A DNA stretch of 64,000 bases, taken from NCBI GenBank assembly GCA_021846275.1, contig JAJZBZ010000003.1, positions 1 through 64,000 on the forward strand. Reading direction: 5' to 3'. Below, piece after piece: positions 24,394-33,783 of this stretch. The notes under the pieces were generated by a model. The model made no database searches and was not told where the DNA came from. It worked only from the letters and a program-made list of their open reading frames with translations. The position numbers and the translations under genes are program-made. How positions within the stretch are numbered: the first letter of the stretch is position 1; each line of letters begins with the position of its first letter. This DNA comes from Acidobacteriota bacterium. Its GTDB lineage: Bacteria > Acidobacteriota > Terriglobia > Terriglobales > Acidobacteriaceae.

Positions 24394-25300
24394 ACTTTGC
24401 TTTTTCCTGCTGTCAGCTTCGCTGCAATTCCGCAGTTTGTGCCGTGCTCATCGAAAGCCAGCCAGCGGGGGCGGCCACAACCTCCGGTGGCTCGCCATGC
24501 GCGCGCCTGCTCCCCGCGAGGGCTTCATGCCATGCCTCAGACAAATCGGATGCACATCGGTCGCGGGCAGGCCACAGACTTCGCTTCGTTCGCCAGCTTG
24601 CCCGTCGCTGGGTCGCGGGCAATTACGCTGAGCTGGTCGGAGTCCTGGTTGGCCACCAGAATCCAACGTTCCGTGATGTCCAGCGTGAAGTTGCGCGGAG
24701 TTTTGCCGCCGGTGGTCGAGCGCGGGTCGCCGTCAAACGGAGTGAGCTTGCCGGTTGCCGGATCGACGTGGCAACTGAATAGGAAGTTGTTGCCGCGATT
24801 GGCGAAGTAGGCAAAGCGACCGTCGCGTGTCAGCACCGTGTCGCATCCTGTTGAGGTCAGCGGCTTCGAGCCTTCCGGTAGCAGGTCCAGCGTCTGGATC
24901 GGCGTCAGGCTTCCCCACGCCGGGTCATAACGCATCACCGTCACCTTCGAGACAATCTCGTCCATGCAATAGGCGATTTTTCCGTTGGGATGGAAATGCA
25001 GTGTGCGCGGGCCCGAGCCGGGCGGCAGGCTCGCCTCACCCGCCGGTGTAATCAGGGCATCCACGACGTTCAGCTTATACACGTGAATCCGATCCCAGCC
25101 CAGGTCGTTCACATAGGCGTATTTGTTGTCCGGCGAGAAGCTGGCGTAGTGCGCGTGAGCCGACTGCTGTCGGCTGGGAACGGGCACTTTGCCCGCTGCG
25201 TAGCCATCGTAGTGCTCGCTCCAGACGGGCGGCGTAAGGCGACCGTCGTTCGAGGCGAAGCAGGCGACGCTGCCGCCGCCGTAGTCCGCCGCGACGACGA
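24394..25300. other. Switch of strand composition (C-rich to G-rich + strand)
   Basis: Left of this interval the + strand is C-rich, both in plus-strand genes (GCC, CTC, ATC codons) and in minus-strand genes. Right of it the + strand is G-rich in genes of both orientations: plus-strand genes use GCG, CTG and ACG, and minus-strand genes use C-ending codons. The change falls within the spacer after lpxC and the 3' half of the lactonase gene. No DnaA-box cluster or AT-rich unwinding region was noticed. Confidence 0.6.
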
Positions 25301-25760
25301 CGTGGCCGGTGGCGTCGACGGCGCACTGGGTGGTGCCGACGCTGACGGAGTTGACCTGAGAGAGGAGTTCGAGCTTGAAGCCGTGTTTGTCGCTGCGCAT
25401 GTGGAAGCTGGAGACGGCGCCGGTGGGCTGGCCCTGAAACTGATCAAGCTCACTGGCGACGTAGAGGTATTTGCCGTCGGGCGAGGGAGCAAGCCAGGTG
25501 GAGTCGGGCAGCGCGGCGGCCATGGACTCCGGCGTCAGTGTTCCGGTGGCGGAGTCCCAGGCGTAGGCGAGAATCGAACCGGATGGGCCGAACTGGCCGG
25601 TGGTGCCTTTGCCGGTGCCGACGAGGATGCGATGAGAGTCTTTTGGTTGTTTGGAGAATGCGGCAGCGTAACGAGCAAGCGGTGCGGCGGCGAGTGTGAA
25701 GGCTGCGGAGCGGGCAAGAAATGCGCGACGCGTGGAAGGTTGGGAAGAATAGGTTTTCAT
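24537..25760 (-). CDS. Tat-exported lactonase-family beta-propeller protein
   Basis: A 407-residue protein with a twin-arginine signal (S-T-R-R-A-F-L-A-R-S followed by a hydrophobic stretch), so it is probably exported folded. The mature part is a seven-bladed propeller of the 6-phosphogluconolactonase (YbhE/Pgl) type, shown by repeats such as S-P-D-G-K-Y-L-Y-V-A-S, S-P-D-N-K-Y-A-Y-V-N-D, H-P-N-G-K-I-A-Y and L-T-R-D-G-R-F-A-Y. Cytoplasmic Pgl works in the pentose phosphate pathway; an exported member more likely opens other lactones. The GTG at 25763 directly precedes the ATG. A GACAAT hexamer ends 10 nt upstream of the ATG, so the leader would be very short. Confidence 0.82.
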   Translation of the reverse strand: MKTYSSQPSTRRAFLARSAAFTLAAAPLARYAAAFSKQPKDSHRILVGTGKGTTGQFGPSGSILAYAWDSATGTLTPESMAAALPDSTWLAPSPDGKYLYVASELDQFQGQPTGAVSSFHMRSDKHGFKLELLSQVNSVSVGTTQCAVDATGHVVVAADYGGGSVACFASNDGRLTPPVWSEHYDGYAAGKVPVPSRQQSAHAHYASFSPDNKYAYVNDLGWDRIHVYKLNVVDALITPAGEASLPPGSGPRTLHFHPNGKIAYCMDEIVSKVTVMRYDPAWGSLTPIQTLDLLPEGSKPLTSTGCDTVLTRDGRFAYFANRGNNFLFSCHVDPATGKLTPFDGDPRSTTGGKTPRNFTLDITERWILVANQDSDQLSVIARDPATGKLANEAKSVACPRPMCIRFV

Positions 25761-25861
25761 CACGGCAAAAATTGTCGCCGATGAGGGTCACCTCGCGCCA
25801 GTCCCGATGAAAAACGATTTTTCTCCGGCCCACGATCGCATCCAGCCATCGCGCGGAAAAC

Positions 25862-27139
25862 TCAGGCGATGATGGCGGCGCGGGCGCGTTTTCCGAGGCG
25901 GACGACGAGGCGCGCGGGCAGCTTGTCCAGCGCGACCGTTGCCTGGGTGGCCGCAACGCCGTCGAGCTTGACGGCGCCTTCGGCCAGTTTGCGGCTGGCC
26001 TCGGCACCGGATGCGGCGAGGCCGAGCGCGGTGAGCAGGCGTGGCAGGCGAATGGCAAGCGAGCCGGGCGCGCCGGCAGGCGAGACGAGATCGGCGTAGG
26101 CGACGGCGACTTCTTCGATGTCTTCGCTGACCGCGCGCTGCTGGAACATTCGCGCCCAGTTTTCGTCGGCGCGCGCGGCCTCGTCGGCGCTGTGGAAGTC
26201 GGCGACGATGGCGCGGGCGAGGCGCTTTTTCGCCTCCATCGGGTGAAGAATTCCGGCGGCGACATCGCTGCGCATGGAGTCGATTTCCGACGCGCGGAGG
26301 TCGGTGAGCAAGGCCCAGTATTTCCACATCAGTTCATCGGTGATGGACATCAGTTTGCCGTACATTTCAGCCGATGGCTCGTGGATGCCGATGGCGTTGC
26401 CGAGGGATTTGGACATCTTCTGTACGCCGTCGAGTCCTTCGAGGATGGGAGTCATGAGGACGATCTGAGGCGGCTGGTTGTGGACGCGCTGGAGTTCACG
26501 ACCGCAGAGCAGGTTGAATTTCTGATCGGTGCCGCCGAGTTCAACATCCGAGCGGAGCGCAACGGAATCGTAGCCCTGCATGACGGGGTAGAGAAATTCG
26601 TGCAGGCCTATCGGCTGCTCCGCCTGGTAGCGGCGATGAAAGTCGTCGCGCTCCAGCATCTGGGAGACGGTGAAGTTTGCCGCGAGCCGGATCGTGCCCT
26701 CGAAGCCAAGTTTGTCGAGCCACTCGGAGTTGAAGCGAACCTCGGTGCGCTCGCGGTCAAGGATACGGAAGACCTGCTGCTGATAGGTGAGCGCGTTTTC
26801 GGCGATCTGTTCGCGGGTGAGCGGCTTACGTGTGGCGTTGCGGCCGGTGGGGTCTCCGATGAGCGAGGTGAAATCGCCGACGAGGAAGATGACCTGGTGG
26901 CCAAGCTGCTGGAAGTGGCGGAGCTTGCGCATGAGCACCGTGTGGCCGAGATGGAGGTCGGGCGCGGTGGGGTCAAAGCCAGCCTTCACGCGCAGCGGAC
27001 GCCCGGCGGCGCGGGCAGAGGCGAGGCGCTCGGCGAGGTCGCCGCGGCGGATGATCTCTGCCGTGCCTTTTTCCAGCAGATCAAGCTGCTCCTCGACGGG
27101 AGCGAACCCAGTCGGCGCAAGTGACGAGGAATCCTGCAT
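25862..27139 (-). CDS. tyrS: Tyrosyl-tRNA synthetase
   Basis: This class I synthetase charges tRNA-Tyr. The 425-residue protein has the HIGH motif as H-L-G-H ([10 protein letters not shown]), Tyr-specific binding residues in G-T-D-Q-K-F-N-L-L, the K-M-S-K-S loop ([10 protein letters not shown]), and a C-terminal S4-like RNA-binding domain ([10 protein letters not shown]). The open frame extends far upstream but the added sequence is repeat DNA, so the start is ATG 27139. A TATACT hexamer lies exactly 6 nt upstream, and the GGAG between them is too close to act as a normal Shine-Dalgarno. Confidence 0.95.
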   Translation of the reverse strand: MQDSSSLAPTGFAPVEEQLDLLEKGTAEIIRRGDLAERLASARAAGRPLRVKAGFDPTAPDLHLGHTVLMRKLRHFQQLGHQVIFLVGDFTSLIGDPTGRNATRKPLTREQIAENALTYQQQVFRILDRERTEVRFNSEWLDKLGFEGTIRLAANFTVSQMLERDDFHRRYQAEQPIGLHEFLYPVMQGYDSVALRSDVELGGTDQKFNLLCGRELQRVHNQPPQIVLMTPILEGLDGVQKMSKSLGNAIGIHEPSAEMYGKLMSITDELMWKYWALLTDLRASEIDSMRSDVAAGILHPMEAKKRLARAIVADFHSADEAARADENWARMFQQRAVSEDIEEVAVAYADLVSPAGAPGSLAIRLPRLLTALGLAASGAEASRKLAEGAVKLDGVAATQATVALDKLPARLVVRLGKRARAAIIA

Positions 27140-27145
27140 GACTCC

Positions 27146-27151
27146 AGTATA
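27146..27151 (-). promoter_or_regulatory. -10-like TATACT next to tyrS start
   Basis: On the minus strand TATACT is followed by six bases (GGAGTC) and then the tyrS ATG. This fits transcription starting at the A of the start codon. Confidence 0.55.
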
Positions 27152-27412
27152 GGCATTGCATGCAGCAGCCGCGCCACTGCGTGGGGCAGCCGCGCGCTTT
27201 GCGCGCCACGAGCGGTTATGGCGCTTCCTTTGGTCGCGGGCTGGCTGTGGGTGAGGACGACAGGAAAGCGAAAACAGAAGCAGATTCCCTCCGGGAATGA
27301 CAACAAGAAAGGCAAAAGCAAGAACAGCAACAAAAGCAAGAACAACGGCAAAGGCAAGAGCTTTTCTGACGGCTGACGGCTCAGAAGCAGGTTTCATTCG
27401 GGAGTGAGCATG
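27151..27412 (+). repeat. Modular intergenic repeat, copy upstream of the acyltransferase gene
   Basis: Modules in order are GCATTGCATGCAGCAGCC, the GCGCGC-TTT-GCGCGC hairpin, a TGGTCGCGGGCTGG block, AAGCAGATTCCCT with its GGGAATGACAA partner, a purine-rich CAAAAGCAAG-type stretch, and CTGACGGCTGACGG. It fills the spacer between tyrS and the acyltransferase; the remaining part (27413-27600) shows no gene. Confidence 0.75.
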
Positions 27413-27608
27413 GCATGCAGCGGACGCGCGTTTTGTGAGTCGTGGACATTTGTGGCGATCGCAATGGTTGCGAGTGGGGATTTTGAGACGGGTGCGGGTG
27501 GCTGGTTGTGGGCAGGTGCCGGGGATGGTTCCAGGGCTTCTGGTCATGCTGCGCGAGCGACCGGAGTACGCGGTGAACATGCGCTACACTGCGAACACGC
27601 AAAGACCC

Positions 27609-28691
27609 ATGCCCGTTGCGCCAGTCTCGATGCCGCCTTCGCACGCCACCTCCGACGAGCATCATCTTGCTGTCCTGGATGGATGGCGCGGCATGAGTAT
27701 TCTGTGCGTACTGGCGGCACATTTGTTGCCGCTTGGGCCGTCGCGGTTTCGGCTGAATTCGAGCGTGGCGACGCTGGGCATGGTGATGTTTTTCACGTTG
27801 TCCGGTTTTCTGATTACGTCGACGCTGTTGGCGAGGCCGAACGTTGTGGATTTTCTGATTCGCCGCTTCTGCCGGATTGTTCCGCTGGCGTGGCTTTATC
27901 TGATCTTCGCGCTGCCGCTGGCGCGGGTTCCCTGGTCGCATTATCTGCCGCTGTTTTTCTTTTTCAACAATTTTCCTCATTTCTTTTTTGACCCGATTGA
28001 CGCGACGTTCTGGAGTTTGTGCGTCGAGATGCAGTTCTATCTTTTTGTTGCGCTTCTGGCCGCGATTTTTCCGCGTCGCTGGACTGTGTTTGTGCCGCTG
28101 GCGGCGCTGGCCGTTACGCTGGCGCGCGTGCTGACGCACACGGATATTTCGATCCTGACGTGGCTGCGCGTGGATGAAATTCTAGCGGGCGGAATTCTGG
28201 CGATTCTGGTGGCGCGGCGCGGACGGAGTGAGCCGACGCGGAAGGTGGTTGAGCAGACGGTGCCTGATCCCGTGCCGACGATCACGATGGCAGGCGGGCA
28301 GGCGGCGAGGGCGATGGTGTTTGTCGCTGCGATGGCGCTGCTTTTCGTGGCCTGCCAGCCGGGGTCGGGATGGATTGCGTATCTGCGCCCGTATCTGTCG
28401 GCGGGTATGATCGGGATCACGGTGTTCGATCCGCAGCGCGGGCTGTATGCGCTGCTGCGCACGCGGCTGCTGCGGTTTGTGGCCAGCATCTCGTACAGTC
28501 TGTACGTTCTGCACTCGACGATGATGGTGGGGTGGTTCGATCCTGCGAGCAAGATTCTGAAATACGAGCGGCGCGCTCTTGGATTTCCAGCGCTGTTTCT
28601 CTTTGCGTGGGTCTCGACGCATTTCTGGGAGACGCACTGGATCGCATTCGGGAAAGCGGTGATCCGTCGTCGCCACGGCAGAGCGAGCTGA
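27609..28691 (+). CDS. Acyltransferase family (OafA/YrhL-type) membrane protein
   Basis: A roughly 360-residue integral membrane acyltransferase 3-family protein with about nine or ten helices. The typical start of the domain is seen in L-D-G-W-R-G-M-S-I-L-C-V-L-A-A-H, including the conserved His, followed by F-F-T-L-S-G-F-L-I. Later family landmarks are F-W-S-L-C-V-E-M-Q-F-Y and S-Y-S-L-Y-V-L-H. Such proteins O-acetylate or acylate cell-surface glycans. The start is uncertain: TACACT at 27585 suggests transcription begins after it, which favours ATG 27609 or 27630 over upstream ATG 27579. It converges with hldE with only 4 bp between the stops, so an LPS substrate is possible but unproven. 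Confidence 0.82.
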   Translation: MPVAPVSMPPSHATSDEHHLAVLDGWRGMSILCVLAAHLLPLGPSRFRLNSSVATLGMVMFFTLSGFLITSTLLARPNVVDFLIRRFCRIVPLAWLYLIFALPLARVPWSHYLPLFFFFNNFPHFFFDPIDATFWSLCVEMQFYLFVALLAAIFPRRWTVFVPLAALAVTLARVLTHTDISILTWLRVDEILAGGILAILVARRGRSEPTRKVVEQTVPDPVPTITMAGGQAARAMVFVAAMALLFVACQPGSGWIAYLRPYLSAGMIGITVFDPQRGLYALLRTRLLRFVASISYSLYVLHSTMMVGWFDPASKILKYERRALGFPALFLFAWVSTHFWETHWIAFGKAVIRRRHGRAS

Positions 28692-28695
28692 GGGA

Positions 28696-30180
28696 TCAGG
28701 CGCGTTCGGCTGTGCTGCGCTCGATGAGGCGCGTGGTCGAGTGGCCTTCGACGATGGGCACGATGCGTACCTGGCCGCCCCAGTTGGCCATTTCGGCGGC
28801 ACCGACGACGGTCTCCGGCGTGTAGTCGCCGCCTTTGACGAGCACGTCGGGCCGCGTGGCCAGGATCAGCTCCAGCGGCGTCTGCTCGTCGAAGATGACG
28901 ACGGCGTCCACGCAGCCGAGCGCGGAGAGCACGCGGGCGCGCTCACGCTGGCCGACGATGGGCCGCGTGGGGCCTTTGAGCCGCTGCACGGAGGCGTCGC
29001 TGTTGATGGCGACGATGAGGCGGTCGGCGGTGAGGCGGGATTGTTCGAGCACGGTGATGTGGCCGACGTGGAGCAGGTCAAAGCAGCCGTTGGTGAAGGC
29101 GACGCGCTCGCCGCTGGCGCGCCAGGCGGCGACGCGGGTTTGCAGCTCGGCGAGGGAGACGACTTTTTCCGCGGCGTGGAGGCTGATGGCGGGACTGAGC
29201 GCAGCGAGCAGTTCATGGCGTTCGATGGGCACGGTGCCGACTTTGCCGACGACGATTCCCGCTGCGAGGTTGGCGAGCTGGATGGCGGTGAAGGGATCGA
29301 GGCCGCTGGTGAGCGCGAGGGTGAGCACGGCGATGGCCGTGTCTCCGGCACCGGAGACATCGAAGACCTGGCGGGCTTTGGCGGGGTCAATCTGAATGCT
29401 TTCGCGACCGACGAGCGCGATGCCTTTTTCGCTGAGCGTGGCGGTGAGGAAGTCAAGTTCAAGGTCGGCGACGAGCGACTGGCTGGCGGCCAGCAGTTCG
29501 GCGAGCGAAGCGGGCGCGTCGGCGGTGCGGAGGCGGATGGCGGCGGTGAGTTCGCCGAGATTGGGGCAGATGGTGGTGGCACCGCGATAGCGGGAAAAGT
29601 CGGCGCTCTTGGGATCGACGAGAACGGGAATGCCACGGGCGCGCGCGGCGTGGAGAATGGGCTGGCAGGTCTGGGGCGTGAGCACGCCCTTGGCGTAGTC
29701 GGAGAGAATGACGGCGTGGCAATGGTCGAGATGCTCTTCGACGGCGCGGAGCAGGCGCTCGGCGTGATCGGGCGGTCGCGGGGTGAGCCGTTCGCTGTCC
29801 AGACGCAGCATCTGCTGGCTGCCGCCGAGGATTCGCAGCTTGGTGATGGTGGGAAATTCACTGTCGGCAAGGAAGACGGTGGCGATGCTGTCGCGGGCGA
29901 GCAGGGCGGCGAGCGAGCGCTCGTTGTCATCGTCGCCGGTGAAGCCGATGACGGTCGAGTGAGCGCCGAGCCGGGCGAGGTTCATGGCGACGTTGGCGGC
30001 GCCGCCGGGCTGCTCGCTCTGGTGAGTGGCGCGGACGACGGGCACGGGCGCTTCGGGCGAGATGCGGGCGACTTCGCCGCGAATGTAGCGGTCGAGCATG
30101 AGGTCACCGACGACGAGGATGCGCAGGTCGGGCCAGGCGTGCTCGACGCGATCGAGGAGCGTGTGAATCTGGGTGATCAT
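28696..30180 (-). CDS. hldE: Bifunctional heptose-7-P kinase / heptose-1-P adenylyltransferase HldE
   Basis: HldE phosphorylates D-glycero-D-manno-heptose 7-phosphate and later adenylylates the 1-phosphate. The 494-residue protein begins with a PfkB-type ribokinase domain ([15 protein letters not shown]; catalytic G-A-G-D-T in V-S-G-A-G-D-T-A-I). It ends with a cytidylyltransferase-like domain ([21 protein letters not shown]). The start codon overlaps the stop of gmhA as ATGA, so translation of the two is coupled. It is the central enzyme of the ADP-heptose block in this locus. Confidence 0.96.
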   Translation of the reverse strand: MITQIHTLLDRVEHAWPDLRILVVGDLMLDRYIRGEVARISPEAPVPVVRATHQSEQPGGAANVAMNLARLGAHSTVIGFTGDDDNERSLAALLARDSIATVFLADSEFPTITKLRILGGSQQMLRLDSERLTPRPPDHAERLLRAVEEHLDHCHAVILSDYAKGVLTPQTCQPILHAARARGIPVLVDPKSADFSRYRGATTICPNLGELTAAIRLRTADAPASLAELLAASQSLVADLELDFLTATLSEKGIALVGRESIQIDPAKARQVFDVSGAGDTAIAVLTLALTSGLDPFTAIQLANLAAGIVVGKVGTVPIERHELLAALSPAISLHAAEKVVSLAELQTRVAAWRASGERVAFTNGCFDLLHVGHITVLEQSRLTADRLIVAINSDASVQRLKGPTRPIVGQRERARVLSALGCVDAVVIFDEQTPLELILATRPDVLVKGGDYTPETVVGAAEMANWGGQVRIVPIVEGHSTTRLIERSTAERA

Positions 30181-30830
30181 TGCGCGGCTCCCGTGGGCTG
30201 CGCAATGGGCTGTGCCGCTGGCTGTGCGGCGTTTGCGTGCATCCAGTCGAGTTCGATCCAGTCGCAGAGCATGTGTCCGGCGAGGATGTGCGCCTCCTGA
30301 ATGCGCGCGGTGTCACGCGAGGGCACGGCGAAGAGATGGTCAGAGAGCGCGGCCATGCGTCCGCCGCCTTCGCCGGTGAAGCCGACGGTTTTCATTTGCT
30401 GTGCGCGCGCGGTCTCCATGGCGGCGACGACGTTGCGGCTGTTGCCGCTGGTGGAGATGCCGACGAGCAGATCTCCAGGCTGGGCGATGGCCTCGACCTG
30501 ACGCGCGAAGACGGCATCGTAGCCGTAGTCGTTGGCGACAGCGGTGAGAATGGACGTATCCGTCGTCAGCGCAATCGAGGGCAGCCCCCTGCGTTCGCGG
30601 CGAAAGCGTCCGACGATCTCCGCAGCCAGATGCTGGCAGTCGGCGGCGCTGCCGCCGTTGCCGCACCAGAGGATTTTGCGGCCCTTGCGCAGGGTATCGG
30701 TCATGACGCTGGCGATGCGCTCGAGCAGTTCCTGCTGAGCGGGGATGGACTTGATGACTTCGAGATGGTCCGTAATGGCGCGAAAGAAGACGGACTGGAT
30801 GTTCGGGAGTTCCGACATGTGTTTCTCCAT
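30177..30830 (-). CDS. gmhA: Sedoheptulose-7-phosphate isomerase GmhA
   Basis: GmhA makes D-glycero-D-manno-heptose 7-phosphate from sedoheptulose 7-phosphate, the first step to LPS inner-core heptose. The 217-residue protein has a SIS domain with [26 protein letters not shown] and Q-E-A-H-I-L-A-G-H near the end. The start is set at ATG 30830, with GGAGAG eight bases before it; ATG 30818 is a possible alternative. The C-terminus carries an Ala/Pro/Gln tail of about 18 residues beyond the family core. Its stop overlaps the hldE start. Confidence 0.95.
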   Translation of the reverse strand: MEKHMSELPNIQSVFFRAITDHLEVIKSIPAQQELLERIASVMTDTLRKGRKILWCGNGGSAADCQHLAAEIVGRFRRERRGLPSIALTTDTSILTAVANDYGYDAVFARQVEAIAQPGDLLVGISTSGNSRNVVAAMETARAQQMKTVGFTGEGGGRMAALSDHLFAVPSRDTARIQEAHILAGHMLCDWIELDWMHANAAQPAAQPIAQPTGAAQ

Positions 30831-30908
30831 CGCTGGTCTCTCCAGACTGATGCGGAAAAAGATCGCGCGACCGGACTTCGAAGCCGGAGTGCACGGGAAT
30901 GCTGTTGC

Positions 30909-30914
30909 TATGAT
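30909..30914 (+). promoter_or_regulatory. -10-like TATGAT next to gmhB start
   Basis: TATGAT is followed by six bases and GTG 30921. It lies in the 90-bp spacer between divergent gmhA and gmhB and, with no Shine-Dalgarno present, supports a leaderless GTG start. Confidence 0.5.
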
Positions 30915-30920
30915 AGCTGC

Positions 30921-31523
30921 GTGACGGAGACTGCGAAAACAGAGCGGATGTCGGGGAAGAATTTTGTGCGTGGTGTTGTGGTTGAGACGGTGTTTCTGGA
31001 TCGGGACGGGGTGATCAATCGCAAGCTGGCGGAGGGCGAGTATGTCTCTTCGTGGGAGCGATTTGAGCTGTTGCCGGGCGTGGTGGAGGCGGTGGCGCGA
31101 CTGAATGGCGCGGGGCTGCGGGTGGTGGTGGTCACCAATCAGCGGGGCGTGGCGCTGGGGCGCTACAGGGCCGCTGATGTGGAAGAGATTCACGCGCGGT
31201 TTCAGGCGCTGCTGGCCGAGCGGGGCGCGCGTGTGGATGCGTTTTACTATTGTCCGCATGACAGGCGGCAGTGCGGCTGCCGCAAGCCGCTGACGGGCAT
31301 GTTCGAGCAGGCGCGGGCGGAGTTTGCCGCGATTGCGGCGGAGACGAGCGTGATGGTCGGCGACTCGCTTTCCGATATAGAATTTGGCCGCGCGGCGGGA
31401 ATGCGCACGATCTTTGTGAGCGGGGATGCGGCGCATCGCAAGCCGGGATGGGAGCGCGGCGCGGAACTGGCGGACGCTGTGACTGACGATCTGCCGGCGG
31501 CGGTCGCGCTGATTCTCGACTGA
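30921..31523 (+). CDS. gmhB: D,D-heptose 1,7-bisphosphate phosphatase GmhB
   Basis: GmhB removes the 7-phosphate from the bisphosphate made by the kinase half of HldE. The 200-residue HAD-family protein has motif I D-R-D-G-V-I-N (nucleophile Asp), motif II V-T-N-Q, the Cys/His zinc loop C-P-H-D-x4-C-x-C ([10 protein letters not shown]), and motif III/IV K-P and G-D-S-L-S-D. GTG 30921 is preferred because a -10-like hexamer lies six bases upstream; ATG 30948 is an alternative that removes nine residues. It is transcribed divergently from gmhA-hldE, so all ADP-heptose genes are clustered although not in one operon. Confidence 0.92.
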   Translation: MTETAKTERMSGKNFVRGVVVETVFLDRDGVINRKLAEGEYVSSWERFELLPGVVEAVARLNGAGLRVVVVTNQRGVALGRYRAADVEEIHARFQALLAERGARVDAFYYCPHDRRQCGCRKPLTGMFEQARAEFAAIAAETSVMVGDSLSDIEFGRAAGMRTIFVSGDAAHRKPGWERGAELADAVTDDLPAAVALILD

Positions 31524-31550
31524 CTCCTGTCGCCGCTGGTCGTCGATGCG

Positions 31551-32549
31551 CTATTCGCCGATGGCAGCCAGCGTCTGATAGGTTTCACCGATGCCGGTTT
31601 CGATCGGCGTCATCGGCAGGGAGCAGCCGAGCGCGCGCAGGCTGGCGAGGTCGGCCTCGGTGAAGTGCTGGTAGCGTCCGTCAAGATCCGCCGGGAACGG
31701 GATGTATTCGATCGGAACCTGGCCGTGAATCTCCATGAGGACGCGAGCGACTTCGTTGAAGCTGCGGGCGCGGCCGGAGCCTGCGTTGGCCACGCCCTGA
31801 TAGCGGCGTGAAGCAGAGCCGCGCGCAGGCGCGTAAGGGCCGATTTCGGCGAAAAACATGTTGAGGCGCGCGAGGTCGCGGACGTAGACGAAATCGCGGC
31901 GCTGCTCGCCGTCGGCGTATCCGCCGCTGCCGGCGAAGAGTCGCACTTTGCCGGTTTCCCGCATCTGGCGCGTGAAGTGGTGAAGGACGGAGGCCATGCG
32001 GCCCTTGTGCTGCTCGCGCGGCCCGTAGACGTTGAAGTAGCGCAGCCCGACGGCGGTGATGGGCAGCGTGCCCTCGTCGATGCGATGGCGCAGGTAGTGA
32101 TCGAAGGCGAGTTTGGAGAAGCCGTAGACGTTGAGCGGGCGCTCGTTTTCGAGCGTCGGTGTAAATCGCCCCGGCCCGCTGAGTCCGTATACAGCCGCCG
32201 TCGAAGCGTAAACCAGCGGTGCGCCGTGGGCGATGGCGAAGTGGAGGACTTCGCGCGAGTAGGTGAAGTTGTTGTCCATCATGTAGACGCCGTCGTCTTC
32301 GAGGGTGTTCGAGCAGGCACCCTGATGGAGGATGGATTCGATCTCGACCGCGCCGAGCGAGTCCGAGGCAATGGCGCGACGGAACTCGGCCTTGTCCATG
32401 TAGTCGGTGAAGCGCGCGCCGTGGAGGTTGCGAAACTTTGCGGCGTTGGCCAGATGATCGACGACGAGGATGTCGGTTATGCTGTGCGCGTTCAGTTCGT
32501 GGACGAGGTTGCTGCCGATGAAGCCTGCGCCGCCGGTGACGATGTGCAT
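31551..32549 (-). CDS. hldD: ADP-glyceromanno-heptose 6-epimerase HldD
   Basis: HldD inverts C6 of ADP-heptose to give ADP-L-glycero-D-manno-heptose, the donor for LPS core. The 332-residue short-chain dehydrogenase has the NAD(P) loop G-G-A-G-F-I-G-S-N, catalytic Y-G-F-S-K in N-V-Y-G-F-S-K-L-A, and R-Y-F-N-V-Y-G-P. AGGAGA precedes ATG 32549 at good spacing; the longer open frame is antisense to other sequence. It follows the GT9 gene on the same strand after 61 nt. It is convergent with gmhB. Confidence 0.95.
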   Translation of the reverse strand: MHIVTGGAGFIGSNLVHELNAHSITDILVVDHLANAAKFRNLHGARFTDYMDKAEFRRAIASDSLGAVEIESILHQGACSNTLEDDGVYMMDNNFTYSREVLHFAIAHGAPLVYASTAAVYGLSGPGRFTPTLENERPLNVYGFSKLAFDHYLRHRIDEGTLPITAVGLRYFNVYGPREQHKGRMASVLHHFTRQMRETGKVRLFAGSGGYADGEQRRDFVYVRDLARLNMFFAEIGPYAPARGSASRRYQGVANAGSGRARSFNEVARVLMEIHGQVPIEYIPFPADLDGRYQHFTEADLASLRALGCSLPMTPIETGIGETYQTLAAIGE

Positions 32550-32610
32550 CGGGTCTCCTGTGTGGATGGGCTGCGCGCTGTTGGCAACGGCGAGCCGGGC
32601 CGATCTTTTG

Positions 32611-33669
32611 CTAGCTGCGCAGAGCACGCTCGCAGGCGGCAAACATCTCCTCGGGCGTGATCGAAAGCAGGCAGCGGCGTTGCTGCTCGATGCAGGTTTC
32701 CAGATTGCAGCCGTAGCAACTGGTTTGATGATAGACGACCTGGTGTCGGAGGCCGACGGGAAACCAGACGCCGGGCAGTCCGCGAGCGGAAAAGGCAATG
32801 ACGGCGGGTGTGCCGACGGCGGCGGCCAGATGCATCGGACCGGAGTCCGGACCAAGAAACAGGCGGGCGCGCGCCAGCACAGCGGCGGTTTCGCGCGGGG
32901 TGAGCGCGCCGCACAGGTTGACACGCGCGCCGGGCCAGCCGGATGCGGCCTCTTCGGCGCAGGCGTTGTCCTCGGCGGCACCGATGAGCGCTAGGCCGTG
33001 GTCCGGATACTTCGCGTGCAACAACGCGAGCAGGGCGCGCCAGCGCTCCGCGCCCCAGTCCTTGGCCTGCATTTTCGTGCCTGGTCCGCAGACGAAAAAC
33101 GGTGCCTCGCTGAGTGGCTCAATCGCTGCCGCCGCGCGGGCATGCTCGGAGCCGGTGAGGCGCAGATCCCAGTTGCGCAGATCGCCGGGCGCGGCCTCGC
33201 CGAGCAGATGCAACAGACTTGCCAGCCGATGTGACTCCGGTTCGAAGAGTCCCGTGGCCAAGTCACGCCGTCGCGTTGACTCCGCTGCGGCGGAGGTGCC
33301 GACAATCCGGCGAATGCCGCAGGCCAAGCGAAAAAATGCCAGGTCGCGACTAAGCTGGCGTGGCGAGCGAACCGGCATCAGGTAGACAAGCAGGTCAGGG
33401 CGGAAACGGCGAATCTCCATCGCCAGCCGCAACAGCTCCGCCGGACTGCGTGTGCCCACGGCGTAGCGCATGTAGCCGTGTACGAGGCCGCTCTCGCCGA
33501 GTACGGCTGCGGCGGCGGGAGCCTTGGCGTGAACAGGGAAATTGGTGAGCAGGCGACGCTCGGCGCGGGGAAAACAGCGCTCGATCAGATGAAAGCTCGG
33601 CAGCGCTACGAGCGTGTCGCCGAGACTGCCGAGGCGATAGATGAGAACGCGGGATGACTCGGCGGACAC
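32611..33669 (-). CDS. Glycosyltransferase family 9 (heptosyltransferase-like)
   Basis: A 352-residue GT9 protein with the N-terminal R-L-G-S-L-G-D-T-L-V-A-L-P and the C-terminal donor site G-P-D-S-G-P-M-H-L-A-A-A-V-G-T-P. GT9 enzymes transfer ADP-heptose to LPS core (WaaC, WaaF, WaaQ). Because it adjoins hldD, this is very likely the transferase that uses the ADP-heptose made by the flanking genes, although it differs enough that the acceptor position cannot be fixed. GTG 33669 is taken as start because AGGAG lies about 10 nt before it and no ATG fits. A Cys cluster near the C-terminus (C-Y-G-C-N-L-E-T-C) is typical of several GT9 members. Confidence 0.88.
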   Translation of the reverse strand: MSAESSRVLIYRLGSLGDTLVALPSFHLIERCFPRAERRLLTNFPVHAKAPAAAAVLGESGLVHGYMRYAVGTRSPAELLRLAMEIRRFRPDLLVYLMPVRSPRQLSRDLAFFRLACGIRRIVGTSAAAESTRRRDLATGLFEPESHRLASLLHLLGEAAPGDLRNWDLRLTGSEHARAAAAIEPLSEAPFFVCGPGTKMQAKDWGAERWRALLALLHAKYPDHGLALIGAAEDNACAEEAASGWPGARVNLCGALTPRETAAVLARARLFLGPDSGPMHLAAAVGTPAVIAFSARGLPGVWFPVGLRHQVVYHQTSCYGCNLETCIEQQRRCLLSITPEEMFAACERALRS

Positions 33670-33771
33670 CTGTTTTCTCCTGAATGAATCGCGAGTGGTT
33701 TGTGGCTGAATCCCGTGAAACGCGCTGCCTGACTCTATGTTGACACAGCGATGGATGCAGAGGGTGGAACG

Positions 33772-33777
33772 TATAAT
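33772..33777 (+). promoter_or_regulatory. -10 TATAAT next to purE start
   Basis: This is a consensus TATAAT followed by six bases and ATG 33784. The consensus -35 TTGACA at 33740-33745 is 26 bp away, too far for a normal pair. The mRNA is probably leaderless. Confidence 0.55.
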
Positions 33778-33783
33778 CGGCGC

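Noticed and set aside
24394-24536. oriC in the spacer at the skew switch
   Set aside because: No DnaA-box cluster, no AT-rich unwinding element and no dnaA, dnaN or gidA neighbours were seen. The skew alone does not identify an origin.
33740-33777. Consensus TTGACA as the -35 element of the purE promoter
   Set aside because: It is 26 bp from the TATAAT, too far for a standard promoter, so only the -10 element is proposed.
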